DNA from: Mediterranea massiliensis
GTDB taxonomy: Bacteria > Bacteroidota > Bacteroidia > Bacteroidales > Bacteroidaceae
Assembly (NCBI RefSeq): GCF_900128475.1
Contig: NZ_LT635837.1
Coordinates: 259,328-323,327 of the forward strand
Direction of reading: 5' to 3'
Length of the DNA stretch: 64,000 nt
Positions 7,012 through 17,023 of the stretch are shown here, piece by piece (the stretch's first letter is position 1; each line of letters begins with the position of its first letter). The position numbers were made by a program, and so were the translations under genes. Below the pieces are notes generated by a model. That model saw only the letters and a program-made list of their open reading frames with translations, was not told where the DNA came from and did not search any database.

Positions 7012-9240
7012 ATGGAATTGAACAAGACCTTTATTGACGGGCTTTGGAGCAAAGAAATCAACGTAAGCGATTTCGTTAGTAAGAACATCACTCCCTATAC
7101 CGGAGACGCATCTTTCCTGCAGGGACCTACGGAACGCACCAAGCGTGTGTGGGACATCTGCCTGAAAGCACTCGAAGAAGAGAGAAAAAACAACGGTGTC
7201 CGCTCCCTGGACAATGCCACAGTATCCACCATCACTTCACACAAGGCCGGCTACATCGACCGTGAGAACGAACTCATCGTCGGACTGCAGACCGACGAAC
7301 TGCTGAAACGTGCCATCAAGCCCTTCGGCGGTATCAACGTAGTGGCCAAGGCATGCCGCGAAAACGGCGTAGAAGTGGACGACAAAGTTAAAGACATCTT
7401 CACGCACTACCGCAAGACACACAACGACGGAGTGTTTGACGTATATACCGATGAAATCCGCTCGTTCCGCTCGCTGGGCTTCCTCACCGGCCTGCCTGAC
7501 AACTACGCCCGCGGACGCATCATCGGCGACTACCGCCGTCTGGCCCTCTACGGTCTGGACCGCCTGATTGAAGCCAAGGAAGCCGACAAGCGCAACCTGA
7601 CCGGACCCATGACCGACGCACGCATCCGCCTGCGCGAAGAGGTGTCCGAGCAGATCAAGGCCCTGAAGGAAATCAAGGTGATGGGCGAATACTACGGCCT
7701 CGACCTGAGCCGTCCCGCCACTTCGGCACAGGAAGCCGTACAGTGGGTGTACATGGCCTACCTGGCTGCCGTAAAGGAACAGGACGGTGCCGCCATGTCG
7801 CTGGGCAACGTTTCCTCCTTCCTCGACATCTACATTGAATACGACCTGGCACACGGCCTCATCGACGAGACCTTCGCACAGGAACTCATCGACCAGTTTG
7901 TCATCAAGCTGCGCATGGTGCGCCACCTGCGCATGCAGTCGTACAACGACATCTTCGCCGGCGATCCCACATGGGTGACCGAAGCCATCGGCGGACGCTT
8001 CAACGACGGACGCACGAAGGTGACAAAGACTTCGTTCCGCTTCCTGCAGACACTCTACAACCTCGGTCCCTCGCCCGAGCCCAACATGACTGTACTCTGG
8101 AGTCCCGACCTGCCCGAAGGCTTCAAGGACTTCTGCGCACAAGTTTCAGTAGACACCAGTTCCATCCAGTACGAGAACGACGACCTGATGCGCGAGGTGC
8201 GCGGCTGCGACGACTACGGTATCGCCTGCTGCGTGTCCTATCAGGCCATCGGCAAGCAAATCCAGTTCTTCGGCGCCCGTGCCAACCTGGCCAAGGCCCT
8301 GCTGCTGGCCATCAACGGCGGACGCTGCGAAAACACAGGTACGGTAATGGTGAAGGATATCCCCGTACTGACCGGTGACGAACTGAAGTTTGAAGAGGTG
8401 ATGGCCAACTACAAGAAGGTGCTCACCGAAATTGCCCGTGTCTACAACGAGGCCATGAACATCATCCACTACATGCACGACAAGTATTATTACGAAAAGG
8501 CCCAGATGGCCTTCGTAGATACCGACCCGCGCATCAACCTGGCCTATGGCGTAGCCGGACTGTCCATCGCCATCGACTCGCTGTCGGCCATCAAGTATGC
8601 CAAGGTGACTGCCCGCCGCAACGACATCGGCCTGACCGAGGGCTTCGACATCGAAGGTGAATTCCCCTGCTTCGGCAACAACGACGACCGTGTGGACCAC
8701 CTCGGCGTGGACCTCGTGTACTACTTCAGCGAGGAGCTGAAGAAGCTGCCCGTCTACAAGAACGCACGCCCCACCCTGTCGCTGCTTACCATCACCTCCA
8801 ACGTGATGTACGGCAAGAAGACCGGCGCTACCCCCGACGGACGTGCCAAGGGCGTGGCCTTCGCTCCGGGTGCCAACCCCATGCACGGACGCGACAAGAA
8901 CGGTGCCATCGCCTCGCTGAGTTCGGTGGCCAAGCTGCGCTACCGCGACTCGCAGGACGGCATCAGCAATACGTTCTCCATCGTTCCCAAGTCACTGGGC
9001 CCCACGGCCGAGGAGCGTGTCGAGAACCTTGTAACGATGATGGACGGCTACTTCACCAAGGGTGCCCACCACCTGAACGTGAACGTGCTGAACCGCGAAA
9101 TGCTGGAAGACGCCATGGAGCACCCCGAGAAGTATCCGCAGCTCACCATCCGCGTATCCGGTTACGCCGTAAACTTCATCAAGCTGAGCCGCGAACACCA
9201 GCTGGAGGTCATCAGCCGTTCGTTCCACGAAAGAATGTAA
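7012..9240 (+). CDS. pflB: Formate acetyltransferase (pyruvate formate-lyase)
   Basis: 742 residues. It converts pyruvate and CoA to acetyl-CoA and formate in the cytosol by glycyl-radical chemistry. The active-site pair is visible in [13 protein letters not shown] (Cys406-Cys407), and the glycyl-radical motif RVSGYAVNF places the radical on Gly717 near the C-terminus. Length and spacing agree with E. coli PflB (760 residues, C418-C419, G734). ATG at 7012 is chosen over an in-frame TTG at 7003. The activating enzyme gene follows 7 bp downstream, so the two are surely co-transcribed. Its codons are strongly GC-biased, as in a highly expressed gene. Confidence 0.97.
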   Translation: MELNKTFIDGLWSKEINVSDFVSKNITPYTGDASFLQGPTERTKRVWDICLKALEEERKNNGVRSLDNATVSTITSHKAGYIDRENELIVGLQTDELLKRAIKPFGGINVVAKACRENGVEVDDKVKDIFTHYRKTHNDGVFDVYTDEIRSFRSLGFLTGLPDNYARGRIIGDYRRLALYGLDRLIEAKEADKRNLTGPMTDARIRLREEVSEQIKALKEIKVMGEYYGLDLSRPATSAQEAVQWVYMAYLAAVKEQDGAAMSLGNVSSFLDIYIEYDLAHGLIDETFAQELIDQFVIKLRMVRHLRMQSYNDIFAGDPTWVTEAIGGRFNDGRTKVTKTSFRFLQTLYNLGPSPEPNMTVLWSPDLPEGFKDFCAQVSVDTSSIQYENDDLMREVRGCDDYGIACCVSYQAIGKQIQFFGARANLAKALLLAINGGRCENTGTVMVKDIPVLTGDELKFEEVMANYKKVLTEIARVYNEAMNIIHYMHDKYYYEKAQMAFVDTDPRINLAYGVAGLSIAIDSLSAIKYAKVTARRNDIGLTEGFDIEGEFPCFGNNDDRVDHLGVDLVYYFSEELKKLPVYKNARPTLSLLTITSNVMYGKKTGATPDGRAKGVAFAPGANPMHGRDKNGAIASLSSVAKLRYRDSQDGISNTFSIVPKSLGPTAEERVENLVTMMDGYFTKGAHHLNVNVLNREMLEDAMEHPEKYPQLTIRVSGYAVNFIKLSREHQLEVISRSFHERM

Positions 9241-9247
9241 TCAGTTT

Positions 9248-9976
9248 ATGATAAAAGTTCATTCCTACGAAAGTATGGGAACCTTTGACGGGCCGGGACT
9301 CCGGCTCGTCGTTTTTCTGCAAGGTTGCCCCTTCCGATGCCTGTATTGCGCCAACCCCGACACCATTGACCTGAAAGGGGAGAGCAAAGAGACGAGGCCG
9401 GAAGAAATATTGGAAATGGCTGTCAGCCAAAAGCCGTTCTACGGGAAACGGGGAGGAATCACCTTCAGCGGTGGAGAACCCACGATGCAGGCCGAAGCCC
9501 TGGCACCTCTCTTCCGCGAGCTGAAGGCACAAGGCATACACATCTGTCTGGACAGTAACGGAGGCATCTGGAACCGCCATGTGGAGGAACTGCTGGGACT
9601 GACGGACCTTGTCCTGCTCGACGTCAAGCAAATCAATCCCGAACGCCACCGTCGGCTCACAGGACGAAGCAACGAACAGACCTTGCGCACCGCCGCCTGG
9701 CTGGAGGAGCACAACCGCCCCTTCTGGCTGCGCTACGTGCTGGTGCCCGGCTACAGCGATGCGGAAGAGGACATCCGCCAACTGGGCGAAACGCTCGGGG
9801 ACTATCAAAATATACAACGCGTGGAGATACTGCCCTACCATCGGCTGGGCGTACACAAATACGAAGCCATGGGATGGGACTACCGGCTGAAAGATGTCAG
9901 GGAGAACAGCCCCGAACAACTGAAACGCGCCGAAGCGCTCTTCCACGAATATTTTCCGGTGGTAGTGGTCAACTGA
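9248..9976 (+). CDS. pflA: Pyruvate formate-lyase-activating enzyme
   Basis: 242-residue radical SAM enzyme that installs the glycyl radical on PflB. The 4Fe-4S/SAM motif is CPFRCLYC (Cys27, Cys31, Cys34), preceded by the family signature TFDGPGLR, and followed by SGGEPTMQ and the DVKQINPERH substrate-side motif. Length is typical (about 240-250). It starts 7 bp after pflB. It ends 10 bp before the end of a convergent gene, with no obvious terminator between them. Confidence 0.96.
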   Translation: MIKVHSYESMGTFDGPGLRLVVFLQGCPFRCLYCANPDTIDLKGESKETRPEEILEMAVSQKPFYGKRGGITFSGGEPTMQAEALAPLFRELKAQGIHICLDSNGGIWNRHVEELLGLTDLVLLDVKQINPERHRRLTGRSNEQTLRTAAWLEEHNRPFWLRYVLVPGYSDAEEDIRQLGETLGDYQNIQRVEILPYHRLGVHKYEAMGWDYRLKDVRENSPEQLKRAEALFHEYFPVVVVN

Positions 9977-9986
9977 CGCACTTCAT

Positions 9987-11279
9987 TCAATAACTGAGTC
10001 TCAGTCCCGCCTGGATTGTAAAGCTGCAGGGCCGTTCCTTACGGATGGTCTGCACGGGCGAACCATCGTCAAAGTAATAGGAAACGCCCGGCTCCACATA
10101 CAATCCCCAACGGCGGGACAAATTATATTGTGCACCCACGGCTCCCAATACCGACCACTGTACGGGCTTCACCGTCTGCTTCTCGTGCCCCAACTTGCCA
10201 TAGACACATTTCTCCACGGCACCGCCGGCCGACAGATAGACGATGAAACGGCGCGTATCCACAAAATTCCAGTTAGCCCGCAACGGAATGCCGATATAAT
10301 GCAACTTCTGTGCTCGTTTGTTCTGGCTGCCACTCATATAGACATCCGAAGACAGGTACGTGTACATCAGGCCCGTTTCCAGAGAAAATCCCTTGCCCAA
10401 CTCCTTTCTCACCGAGAAACCCACACTGACAGGCTGACGATGGTCGGCCGATACGGGAATGTCTCCACGCTGGTGCACGTACGGCATTCCGTCCTTGAAC
10501 GTCAGTTCCTGCTCGATAGGAATGACAATCACGCCATTGGTCGTAGCACTCAGATTGATGTTGCTTCCTTGCATGCCTCCTCCGACATCACCCATTACCA
10601 TATCCCGTTCACCGTCATTTCCCAATGACGGACCGTTGTTCCCGACTGACAGGCCGAAAGCCCATCCCTTATTTTTCTTCCGGGCCGGTTCGGGCAACAC
10701 CACCGGTTCATCCAGACTTGTCTTCTTCTTTTTCTGCACGGCAGGAACCTGTTCTTCATGCGGAGTTTCCGAACGGACAACAGCTTCCGCCGCATGTTCC
10801 TTTTCTTCAGACTTGTCGGTGACAGACATGTCCTGTGATTCGTCGTCCTGAACAACAGAAACATTATCTTCTGATATTTTCTGTTCCTCACGTACCTTTT
10901 TTCTGGAAGTAACGACAGCCGGCTTCATTTCCTGCAAAACGGGTTCGTCCACACGAGCCAACGCCTCATCCTCGACAGCAGGCTCCGGCATTCTGTCGTA
11001 CGGACGGACAACGGGAACTTCGGCCCGCCGCATTTCTTCGCCCGCAGGACTATGCAACAGCCAGAAGCTGATACCCGAAACGGCTACCAGCAAAGCTGCC
11101 GCAGCCGCTACGGACCATCGTCTCATGACGACAATCCGTTTCGATCGGGAAGGGGAAAAGGCCGACTGCCCGGTCTGTCCCAGCTCACGCTCCAGACGTT
11201 CCCATCCCCCGGCGGGAAGAGGCTCCTGGCAATCGTCCAGTCTGTCCTTTATCTTTTTCAACCACAATTCGTCCTTCAT
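9987..11279 (-). CDS. Dual membrane-spanning anti-sigma factor (Dma-like), cytosolic head fused to an outer-membrane barrel
   Basis: 430 residues with four parts. Residues 1-50 are a cytosolic anti-sigma-like head (MKDELWLKKIKDRLDDCQE). One inner-membrane helix lies at about residues 55-74 (VAAAAALLVAVSGISFWLL). A long charged linker (about 75-205, rich in E, V, P and K) is long enough to cross the periplasm. Residues about 205-430 are an outer-membrane beta-barrel ending LRLSY, with the terminal aromatic expected for BAM insertion. This layout matches the Dma family of Bacteroidota that holds an ECF21 sigma factor. The sigma gene lies 20 bp upstream in the same operon. The ligand or stress sensed is unknown. 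Confidence 0.8.
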   Translation of the reverse strand: MKDELWLKKIKDRLDDCQEPLPAGGWERLERELGQTGQSAFSPSRSKRIVVMRRWSVAAAAALLVAVSGISFWLLHSPAGEEMRRAEVPVVRPYDRMPEPAVEDEALARVDEPVLQEMKPAVVTSRKKVREEQKISEDNVSVVQDDESQDMSVTDKSEEKEHAAEAVVRSETPHEEQVPAVQKKKKTSLDEPVVLPEPARKKNKGWAFGLSVGNNGPSLGNDGERDMVMGDVGGGMQGSNINLSATTNGVIVIPIEQELTFKDGMPYVHQRGDIPVSADHRQPVSVGFSVRKELGKGFSLETGLMYTYLSSDVYMSGSQNKRAQKLHYIGIPLRANWNFVDTRRFIVYLSAGGAVEKCVYGKLGHEKQTVKPVQWSVLGAVGAQYNLSRRWGLYVEPGVSYYFDDGSPVQTIRKERPCSFTIQAGLRLSY

Positions 11280-11299
11280 ATCTTTATTTCATAAAAGAG

Positions 11300-11851
11300 T
11301 TATCCATTCGTTTTCATCCATCCCTTTACCTTCTCGGCCAAGGCAGCCTTGGCCCTTGCCAACTGAGAGGCAGATGACTTCTCGTTAATGCCCAGCAGGG
11401 CGGCAATTTCCTTGTGCGACTTGCCTTCCATCACATACAGGTTGAAGACTGTACGATAACCGGCCGGCAGTTCACCGATAAAACGCATCAAAACTTGTAC
11501 GGGAATCGTATCGCACGCATCAGGCTCAGGCTCGTCATAGGCCTCCAGCGGCATATCGTCCAAAGCAGCCGACTGGCTGAGTACATCGTTACGGCGCAAA
11601 TGTTCCAGCGCCACGTTCACCATCACCCGCTCCATCCAGGCCCTCAGCGAGCCCTCGCCCCTCCAGGCAAACTTGCCGAACGAAGAAAACAGCTTCAGGA
11701 AGCCGTCGTGAAGCAGATCCTCAGCCTCTTCACGGTTGCCCGTATAGCGCATGCACAGAGCCAGCATCCGCCCCGCATAACGCTCATACAATTCCCGCCG
11801 GGCAACATTGTTGCCCAGCCTGCATTGTTCGGCCAACTGTAGTTCTTCCAT
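11300..11851 (-). CDS. ECF-family RNA polymerase sigma factor (ECF21-like)
   Basis: 183 residues from ATG at 11851; a TTG at 11893 would add 14 residues. Sigma region 2 is seen in YAGRMLALCMRYTGNREEAEDLLHD, and region 4 in LPAGYRTVFNLYVMEGKSHKEIAALL, followed by a helix-turn-helix (GINEKSSASQLARAKAAL). The protein directs transcription once released from an anti-sigma factor, here the downstream Dma-like gene. A NigD-like lipoprotein is divergently transcribed 163 bp away and is a natural candidate target. No promoter sequence specific to this sigma factor could be proven. Confidence 0.88.
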   Translation of the reverse strand: MEELQLAEQCRLGNNVARRELYERYAGRMLALCMRYTGNREEAEDLLHDGFLKLFSSFGKFAWRGEGSLRAWMERVMVNVALEHLRRNDVLSQSAALDDMPLEAYDEPEPDACDTIPVQVLMRFIGELPAGYRTVFNLYVMEGKSHKEIAALLGINEKSSASQLARAKAALAEKVKGWMKTNG

Positions 11852-12014
11852 TCTTTCCAACACGTGTTTATCTATTAAATGCAACGCGCGCAAAAATACT
11901 GCATCGCACAGGAAGAAAAACGGGCTTTTATCTTTTTAACAGAAAAGGATGCAGTATTTCCGACTCTGCTACGTTATATATACGTAACATTTCAACTTTT
12001 TACAGACTTTGCTT

Positions 12015-12773
12015 ATGAAAAAAATTCATGCTGCCACACTTTGGATGTGGATATTCCTGTTCACCATCGTCCCCGCACTCCAGTCGTGTCTGGACGACGA
12101 TAACGATACTCCCCTCTTCACTGTAGGGACCATACAGACCCTGAGCCAGGATGAAGGCGACTTCTACGTGCTGCTCGACGACAACAGCAAGCTCTTCCCT
12201 GGCGACATGAGCAGCCTGCGCGGCTACAAGGCTACGGACGGCCAGCGGGCTTTCGTGTTCTTTGACGAACTGCCCGAAGAGATGCCCGGCTATGACTATA
12301 ATGCCAAAATCCGCTGGATACAGGACATTCTGACCAAAGACATCTATAACATGCCGGCCGAGAAGGAAGACAGTATCGGAGACGACCGCATCAACATCAC
12401 ACAGATGTGGCTCACACGGAAAGACTATCTGAACATCGAATGCCAGTTCATGAGCAGCGAGAATACGGAGAAGAAACACATGCTCAGCCTGGTCATCAAC
12501 GAAGCCTCGACAGACGGGAATGACAATCCGGACTACCTCACACTGGAGTTCCGCCACAACGCCAACGAAGATTCTCCGCTGGTACCCAGTTCGGCCATCG
12601 TGTCCTACAAGCTCGACGCCATCGCTCCCCTGCTGGAAGGGAAGAAAGGGGTGAACATCCGCGTCAATACCATCTATGACGGAGAAAAGTTCTACCAGAT
12701 AGACTTCAAGAGTGCAGAGGAAAGCACCACCAGCCGCTCCGGCCATACTCCGTCATCGGACCTGATCCGATAA
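12015..12773 (+). CDS. NigD-like lipoprotein
   Basis: 252 residues starting MKKIHAATLWMWIFLF, with lipobox-like VPALQSCLDDDND (Cys at about residue 26) and an acidic tail after the Cys as in exported Bacteroides lipoproteins. The body (LLDDNSKLFPGD, GQRAFVFFDELPEE, LTLEFRHNANED) is that of the NigD-like family, an N-terminal OB-like and C-terminal beta-sandwich protein of unknown function first named from a bacteriocin-associated locus. It lies divergent to the ECF/anti-sigma operon, and a strong bidirectional terminator follows. Related NigD genes accompany Dma systems, so control by this sigma factor is plausible. Confidence 0.8.
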   Translation: MKKIHAATLWMWIFLFTIVPALQSCLDDDNDTPLFTVGTIQTLSQDEGDFYVLLDDNSKLFPGDMSSLRGYKATDGQRAFVFFDELPEEMPGYDYNAKIRWIQDILTKDIYNMPAEKEDSIGDDRINITQMWLTRKDYLNIECQFMSSENTEKKHMLSLVINEASTDGNDNPDYLTLEFRHNANEDSPLVPSSAIVSYKLDAIAPLLEGKKGVNIRVNTIYDGEKFYQIDFKSAEESTTSRSGHTPSSDLIR

Positions 12774-12783
12774 AAACAAATAA

Positions 12784-12853
12784 AAAGAAGCTGCACCCAA
12801 ATGGGGAGAGTGTTTCTTCAGACACTTACTTCCCATTTGGGTGCAGCTTCTTT
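12784..12853. terminator. Bidirectional terminator between nigD-like gene and fhs
   Basis: A 22-bp perfect inverted repeat at 12784-12805 and 12832-12853 (arms beginning AAAGAAGCTGCACCC and ending GGGTGCAGCTTCTTT) encloses a 26-base loop. A-rich sequence on one side and TTT on the other let it work on both strands. It lies just after the stop of the plus-strand lipoprotein gene and just after the stop of fhs on the minus strand. Confidence 0.85.
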
Positions 12854-12865
12854 ATACCGGATGCT

Positions 12866-14536
12866 TCAACTCAACCCTTCTATCAACCCGTCCACAATGT
12901 CGATGTGCTCTGCCTGGGGCACCTTGGGCAGGCCCGGCATACGAAGAATGTCGCCTGCAATGGCCACAATCATCTCGGCTCCATGGTTGATGACGATATC
13001 CTTGATGTGGAATTCAAAGTGATCGGCCACTCCATAAGCCTTCGGGTCGGCCGAGAAAGAATATTGTGTCTTGGCTATGCAGACAGGATAGTGGGTGATA
13101 CCCATCTGTTCGATGAGCTTCAGCATCTTGCGTGAGTGCATGCTATAGGTCACCTCACTGGCTCCATAGAGGTTGCAAGCCACCTTCTCGATCTTGCGTT
13201 CCACGCTGTCAGTCTCCTCATACGTATATTTCAAGGGTTGTGAAGGCTGTCGTTCGATGGTTTCCACCACCAGGCGGGCCAAGTCGACTGCTCCCTCGCC
13301 TCCTTCGGCAAAGGCGCTGTTGATGGCAAAACCGATGCCCAGCTCCTCCTCGCAATGGCGGCGGATAGCATCCACCTCCTCGTCCGTATCGCTGGAAAAG
13401 CGGTTGAAGGCCAGCAGGACAGTCTGCCCGAAGGAACGCAGGTTGCGCACATGCTTGTCCAGATTGCCGAAGCCCTGTTTCAATCCCTCCAGGTTCGGTT
13501 CCTTGATGCGGTCGAGGTTCACGCCGCCGTGCATCTTCAGTCCCTGGGCCGTAGCCACGATAACGGTCAGCTTGGGTTGCAGGCCGCTCTTGCGGCACTT
13601 GATGTTGTAGAACTTCTCCGCACCCAGGTCGGCACCGAAGCCGGCTTCCGTCACCACGTAGTCGCCGAAGGTCATAGCCATCTTCGTGGCCAGGATGGAG
13701 TTGCATCCGTGGGCGATGTTGGCAAAGGGACCGCCGTGTACGAAGGCCGCCGTACCTTCTGTGGTCTGCACCAGGTTGGGGTTGATGGCATCCTTCAGCA
13801 GGACGGTGATGGCACCGGCCACCCCCAAGTCCTTCACCGTGAAGGGTGTGCCGTCGAAGCGGAAACCGAGGATGATGTTCTCGATGCGGCGGCGCAGGTC
13901 ATCCTGGTCTTGCGCCAGGCAGAGGATGGCCATGATTTCCGAAGCGGGCGTGATGTCGAAGCCCGACTCCTGTGTCACGCCGTTGGTGCTCGGCCCCAGG
14001 CCGGTGACAATGCTGCGCAAGGAGCGGTCGTTCACGTCGAGCACACGCCTCCAAAGGATTTCCTTCAGTCCGAAGCCACTGGCCCGATGCTGGTAAAGGT
14101 AATTGTCGAGCAGGGCCGATATCATGTTGTGGGCCGAGGTGATGGCGTGGAAGTCGCCCGTAAAGTGCAGGTTGATCTTCTCCATGGGCAGCACCTGTGC
14201 ATATCCGCCGCCTGCCGCCCCGCCCTTCATGCCGAAGCAAGGACCCAAGGAGGGTTCGCGCAGGGCCACGATGGCCTTCTTGCCAATCTTGTTCAATCCC
14301 AATGCCAGGCCGATGGAGACAGTGGTCTTGCCGATACCGGCCTTGGTGGCCGTGATGGCCGTCACCAGAATCAGGTTGCTCTGCTTCACCTTCTCCTCAT
14401 CGATGAGATGGATGGGAATTTTGGCAATGTAACGGCCGTAGTTTTCCACTTCTTCGCGAGGTATGCCGACACCCTCAGCCACCTGCTTGATTTTCCTGAG
14501 CTCGATGCTGCGAGCTATTTCGATATCCGACTTCAT
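12866..14536 (-). CDS. fhs: Formate-tetrahydrofolate ligase
   Basis: 556 residues from ATG at 14536 (starting [20 protein letters not shown]); the family is about 555-560 long. It catalyses formate + THF + ATP to 10-formyl-THF in the cytosol. The P-loop [10 protein letters not shown] is at residues 63-72. Other signatures are [32 protein letters not shown] and [11 protein letters not shown]. Formate supplied by the nearby PflB makes a direct metabolic link to C1 units for purines and formyl-methionine. It is divergent from the MATE exporter, and a bidirectional terminator lies downstream. Confidence 0.97.
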   Translation of the reverse strand: MKSDIEIARSIELRKIKQVAEGVGIPREEVENYGRYIAKIPIHLIDEEKVKQSNLILVTAITATKAGIGKTTVSIGLALGLNKIGKKAIVALREPSLGPCFGMKGGAAGGGYAQVLPMEKINLHFTGDFHAITSAHNMISALLDNYLYQHRASGFGLKEILWRRVLDVNDRSLRSIVTGLGPSTNGVTQESGFDITPASEIMAILCLAQDQDDLRRRIENIILGFRFDGTPFTVKDLGVAGAITVLLKDAINPNLVQTTEGTAAFVHGGPFANIAHGCNSILATKMAMTFGDYVVTEAGFGADLGAEKFYNIKCRKSGLQPKLTVIVATAQGLKMHGGVNLDRIKEPNLEGLKQGFGNLDKHVRNLRSFGQTVLLAFNRFSSDTDEEVDAIRRHCEEELGIGFAINSAFAEGGEGAVDLARLVVETIERQPSQPLKYTYEETDSVERKIEKVACNLYGASEVTYSMHSRKMLKLIEQMGITHYPVCIAKTQYSFSADPKAYGVADHFEFHIKDIVINHGAEMIVAIAGDILRMPGLPKVPQAEHIDIVDGLIEGLS

Positions 14537-14668
14537 ATATAAACGGTCTTTTTCTTGATTTAAAAAATGAAGTCGCAAAAGTACAAAAAAGTCAGCATCT
14601 TTCCTTACACGTGCGAAACAAAATCATACAAATTACCATTTGTTCATCACTCTGTCCCAACTTTACCT

Positions 14669-14676
14669 TACCTTTG
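14669..14676 (+). promoter_or_regulatory. -7 box TACCTTTG upstream of the MATE gene
   Basis: TACCTTTG matches the Bacteroidota -7 consensus and lies 22 bp before the ATG at 14699, which supports that start over an upstream in-frame ATG at 14567. Confidence 0.5.
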
Positions 14677-14698
14677 CATCCGCAAAACCCCAAAAGCT

Positions 14699-16090
14699 AT
14701 GACAACTAAAAACGACAATCACACTCCGCTGAAAGACAGCATCGACTTCGGCAGCATGCACATCCCCACCCTGTTCAGGAAGCTGCTGATACCCACCGTG
14801 CTGGGCATGGTGTTTTCGGCCATCTTTATCATTACGGACGGCATCTTTGTGGGCAAGGGCATCGGCAGCGACGCGCTGGCGGCGGTCAACATCACCGCTC
14901 CGCTGTTCCTCATCAACACGGGCGTGGCGCTGATGTTCGGCATCGGGGCGTCGGTCGTGGCGTCCATCCACCTGTCGCACGGCAAGCCGAAGGTGGCTCG
15001 CATCAACGTGACGCAGGCCGTCATCGTCTCGTCCCTGCTGCTCATTGCCTATGCCGCGGCCATCCTGGGCAACGTGGAGCAGGTGGCCCGCCTGCTGGGC
15101 AGCAGCGATCGGCTGCTCTCGCTGGCCGTGGAGTACATGTACTGGTTCGTGCCCTTCCTGGTGTTCAGCGCGCTGCTCAGCTCGGGCATGTTCTTCGTGC
15201 GGCTCGACGGATCGCCCAACTATGCCATGACGTGCAACATCGTGGCCGCGCTCATCAACATCTTCCTCGACTGGCTGTTCATCTACGTCCTCCGGTGGGG
15301 CATGTTCGGCGCCGCACTGGCCACGAGCCTGGGCTACATCTTCGGGGCACTGATGATTCTCTTCTACCTCCTGCAACGCCGGCACGTCATCCGCCTGGAG
15401 CGCATCAAGCTGAGCCTGAAGAGCCTGCGGCTGACGGTACGCAACGTGGGCTACATGATGCGCCTGGGCCTCTCCACCTTCCTGTGCGAAGCGGCTATCG
15501 CTACCATGATGTTCGTGGGCAATTACGTCTTCATCCGCTACTTGGGCGAGGACGGCGTGGCGGCCTTCAGCATCGCCTGCTACTTCTTCCCCATCATCTT
15601 TATGGTATACAATGCCATCGCCCAGTCGGCACAGCCCATCCTGAGCTATAACTACGGAGCGGCACAACCCGAGCGGGTGCGGTCGGCCTTCCGCCTGGCC
15701 CTGTGGACGGCGGTGGTGTGCGGCGTGGTGGTGTTCCTCGTCACGGAGTTCTTCACCGAGCAGATTGTAGGCATGTTTGTCGACACCCATTATCCGGCCT
15801 ACCGCATCGCCGTGGAGGGACTTCCGCTCTTTGCCGCCGGCTTCGTGTGCTTCGGCGTGAACATCGTGTCCATCGGTTACTTTCAGAGTGTGGAGCGCGA
15901 CCGTCCCGCCATGGCCGTCACCCTGCTGCGCGGCTTCATCCTGGTACTGCTGTGCTTCTGGCTGATGCCCGCCGTGATGGGTGTACCCGGCATCTGGCTG
16001 GCCGTACCTGCCGCCGAGACGCTGACGCTGCTCTTCGTGCTGACCATCTATTGCCGGGGCAGAAAGAGGAAAGAGAAACTCGGAGAATGA
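14699..16090 (+). CDS. MATE family efflux transporter
   Basis: 463 residues, a usual MATE length, with about 12 hydrophobic segments. The N-terminal repeat begins LFRKLLIPTVLGMVFSAIFI with the G-F/I-V-G motif IFVGKGIGSDALAAVNI, and the second repeat has IRYLGEDGVAAFSIACYFF and NYGAAQPERVR, both recognisable MATE signatures. It should export cationic or flavin-like compounds by Na+ or H+ antiport in the inner membrane. The substrate is unknown. It is divergent from fhs. Downstream is a non-coding repeat region rather than an operon partner. Confidence 0.92.
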   Translation: MTTKNDNHTPLKDSIDFGSMHIPTLFRKLLIPTVLGMVFSAIFIITDGIFVGKGIGSDALAAVNITAPLFLINTGVALMFGIGASVVASIHLSHGKPKVARINVTQAVIVSSLLLIAYAAAILGNVEQVARLLGSSDRLLSLAVEYMYWFVPFLVFSALLSSGMFFVRLDGSPNYAMTCNIVAALINIFLDWLFIYVLRWGMFGAALATSLGYIFGALMILFYLLQRRHVIRLERIKLSLKSLRLTVRNVGYMMRLGLSTFLCEAAIATMMFVGNYVFIRYLGEDGVAAFSIACYFFPIIFMVYNAIAQSAQPILSYNYGAAQPERVRSAFRLALWTAVVCGVVVFLVTEFFTEQIVGMFVDTHYPAYRIAVEGLPLFAAGFVCFGVNIVSIGYFQSVERDRPAMAVTLLRGFILVLLCFWLMPAVMGVPGIWLAVPAAETLTLLFVLTIYCRGRKRKEKLGE

Positions 16091-16420
16091 AACATAATGA
16101 AAAATAAATAACAGTTAGTGATTTTCAGGAGGGTGTCAAAACAAAGGTATCTGAAGAGGACATGTTGAAACTTAGTTATAATATCTGACTCGAGGGTGTA
16201 TCAAAATGAAGTGAGGCAATTTTAACTCCCCTCCTTCTGGAAGGAGGGGTGCCCAACGGGCGGGGTGGTAGATTTTACGGCACTCTATATTAACACTTTA
16301 TGTTTTCACCTACCACCTCCCCCTTCGGGTACTCCTCCTTCCAGAAGGAGGAGAGTTCAGAGACCTTTGTTTCGCCCCCTTCTAAGAATTACCTCCTACG
16401 GAAACCGAAAATAAAGAGAT
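16091..16420. repeat. REP-like inverted module pair (element 1) in a 330-bp gap
   Basis: The gap holds two convergent modules. The left (about 16224-16271) contains CTCCTTCTGGAAGGAGGGG followed by GCCCAACGGGCGGGGTGGTAG. The right (about 16309-16357) is its approximate inverted copy, CTACCACCTCCCCC...CTCCTCCTTCCAGAAGGAGG. Each module has an internal CTCCTTC/GAAGGAG palindrome. Fragments of GTGTCAAAACAAAGG flank the pair at about 16135 and, inverted, near 16363. The whole unit recurs in inverted orientation at about 22309-22471. No coding sequence is convincing here. Confidence 0.8.
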
Positions 16421-17023
16421 ATGGAAAAATTCGTCGATATATTCAGCAAGAAATACAACCTGAACAGCAAGGACGCCGCTTCCCTGCTGGCGCTGATGGA
16501 ACCCGTCAGCTACCGTCGTGGTGAAGTACTGGTACACGAAGGCGAACTCAACACCTCGTTCTATCTGATAGGACAGGGCATCTGGCGCGGCTACTACCTG
16601 CGCAACGGTGTGGATGTCAGCATCTGGTTTGCCACCACGGGGGAATCTCTTTTCTCCACCCGTGGCTACATGGGCGGACGTCCGTCGGGCACCACGATCG
16701 AAGCCATGAGCGACAGCCTGCTCTACCGCATCGGCAGGCAGGAGCTGGAAGCCTTCTTCCACTCGTCGGCAGCTGCGGCCAACCTGGGACGACGGATGTT
16801 CGAACGGGAATTTCTGGTATTCGAGGAGCGGCTCATCAACGAAGGGGCCACGCAGGCCAAGGAACGCTACCTGTCACTGCTCGAACGCATGCCCGAGCTG
16901 CTGCAACATGTACCGCTGAAGCACATCGCCTCCTATCTCTACATCACCCCCCAGTCGCTGAGCCGCATCCGTGCCGAACTGGCCCGAAAGGCAGGCGGTG
17001 AACCTACTCGCCCACGCGAATAA
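16421..17023 (+). CDS. Crp/Fnr-family transcriptional regulator
   Basis: 200 residues. The N-terminal cyclic-nucleotide-binding jelly roll (residues about 20-125; YRRGEVLVHEGELNTSFYLI) is followed by a C-terminal winged helix (LKHIASYLYITPQSLSRIRAEL) whose recognition helix TPQSLSRIR is typical of Bacteroidota Crp-like regulators. The N-terminal cysteines of Fnr are absent, so oxygen sensing by an Fe-S cluster is unlikely, and the ligand is unknown. ATG at 16421 follows a repeat pair. Its 3' end overlaps a convergent lipoprotein gene by 20 bp. Confidence 0.88.
   Translation: MEKFVDIFSKKYNLNSKDAASLLALMEPVSYRRGEVLVHEGELNTSFYLIGQGIWRGYYLRNGVDVSIWFATTGESLFSTRGYMGGRPSGTTIEAMSDSLLYRIGRQELEAFFHSSAAAANLGRRMFEREFLVFEERLINEGATQAKERYLSLLERMPELLQHVPLKHIASYLYITPQSLSRIRAELARKAGGEPTRPRE

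Noticed and set aside
7237..8142. 301-codon minus-strand frame inside pflB
   Set aside because: Antisense to pflB, no signal or domain; a shadow of GC-biased codons.
13355..14542. 395-codon plus-strand frame inside fhs
   Set aside because: Fully antisense to a complete formate-THF ligase with all family signatures.
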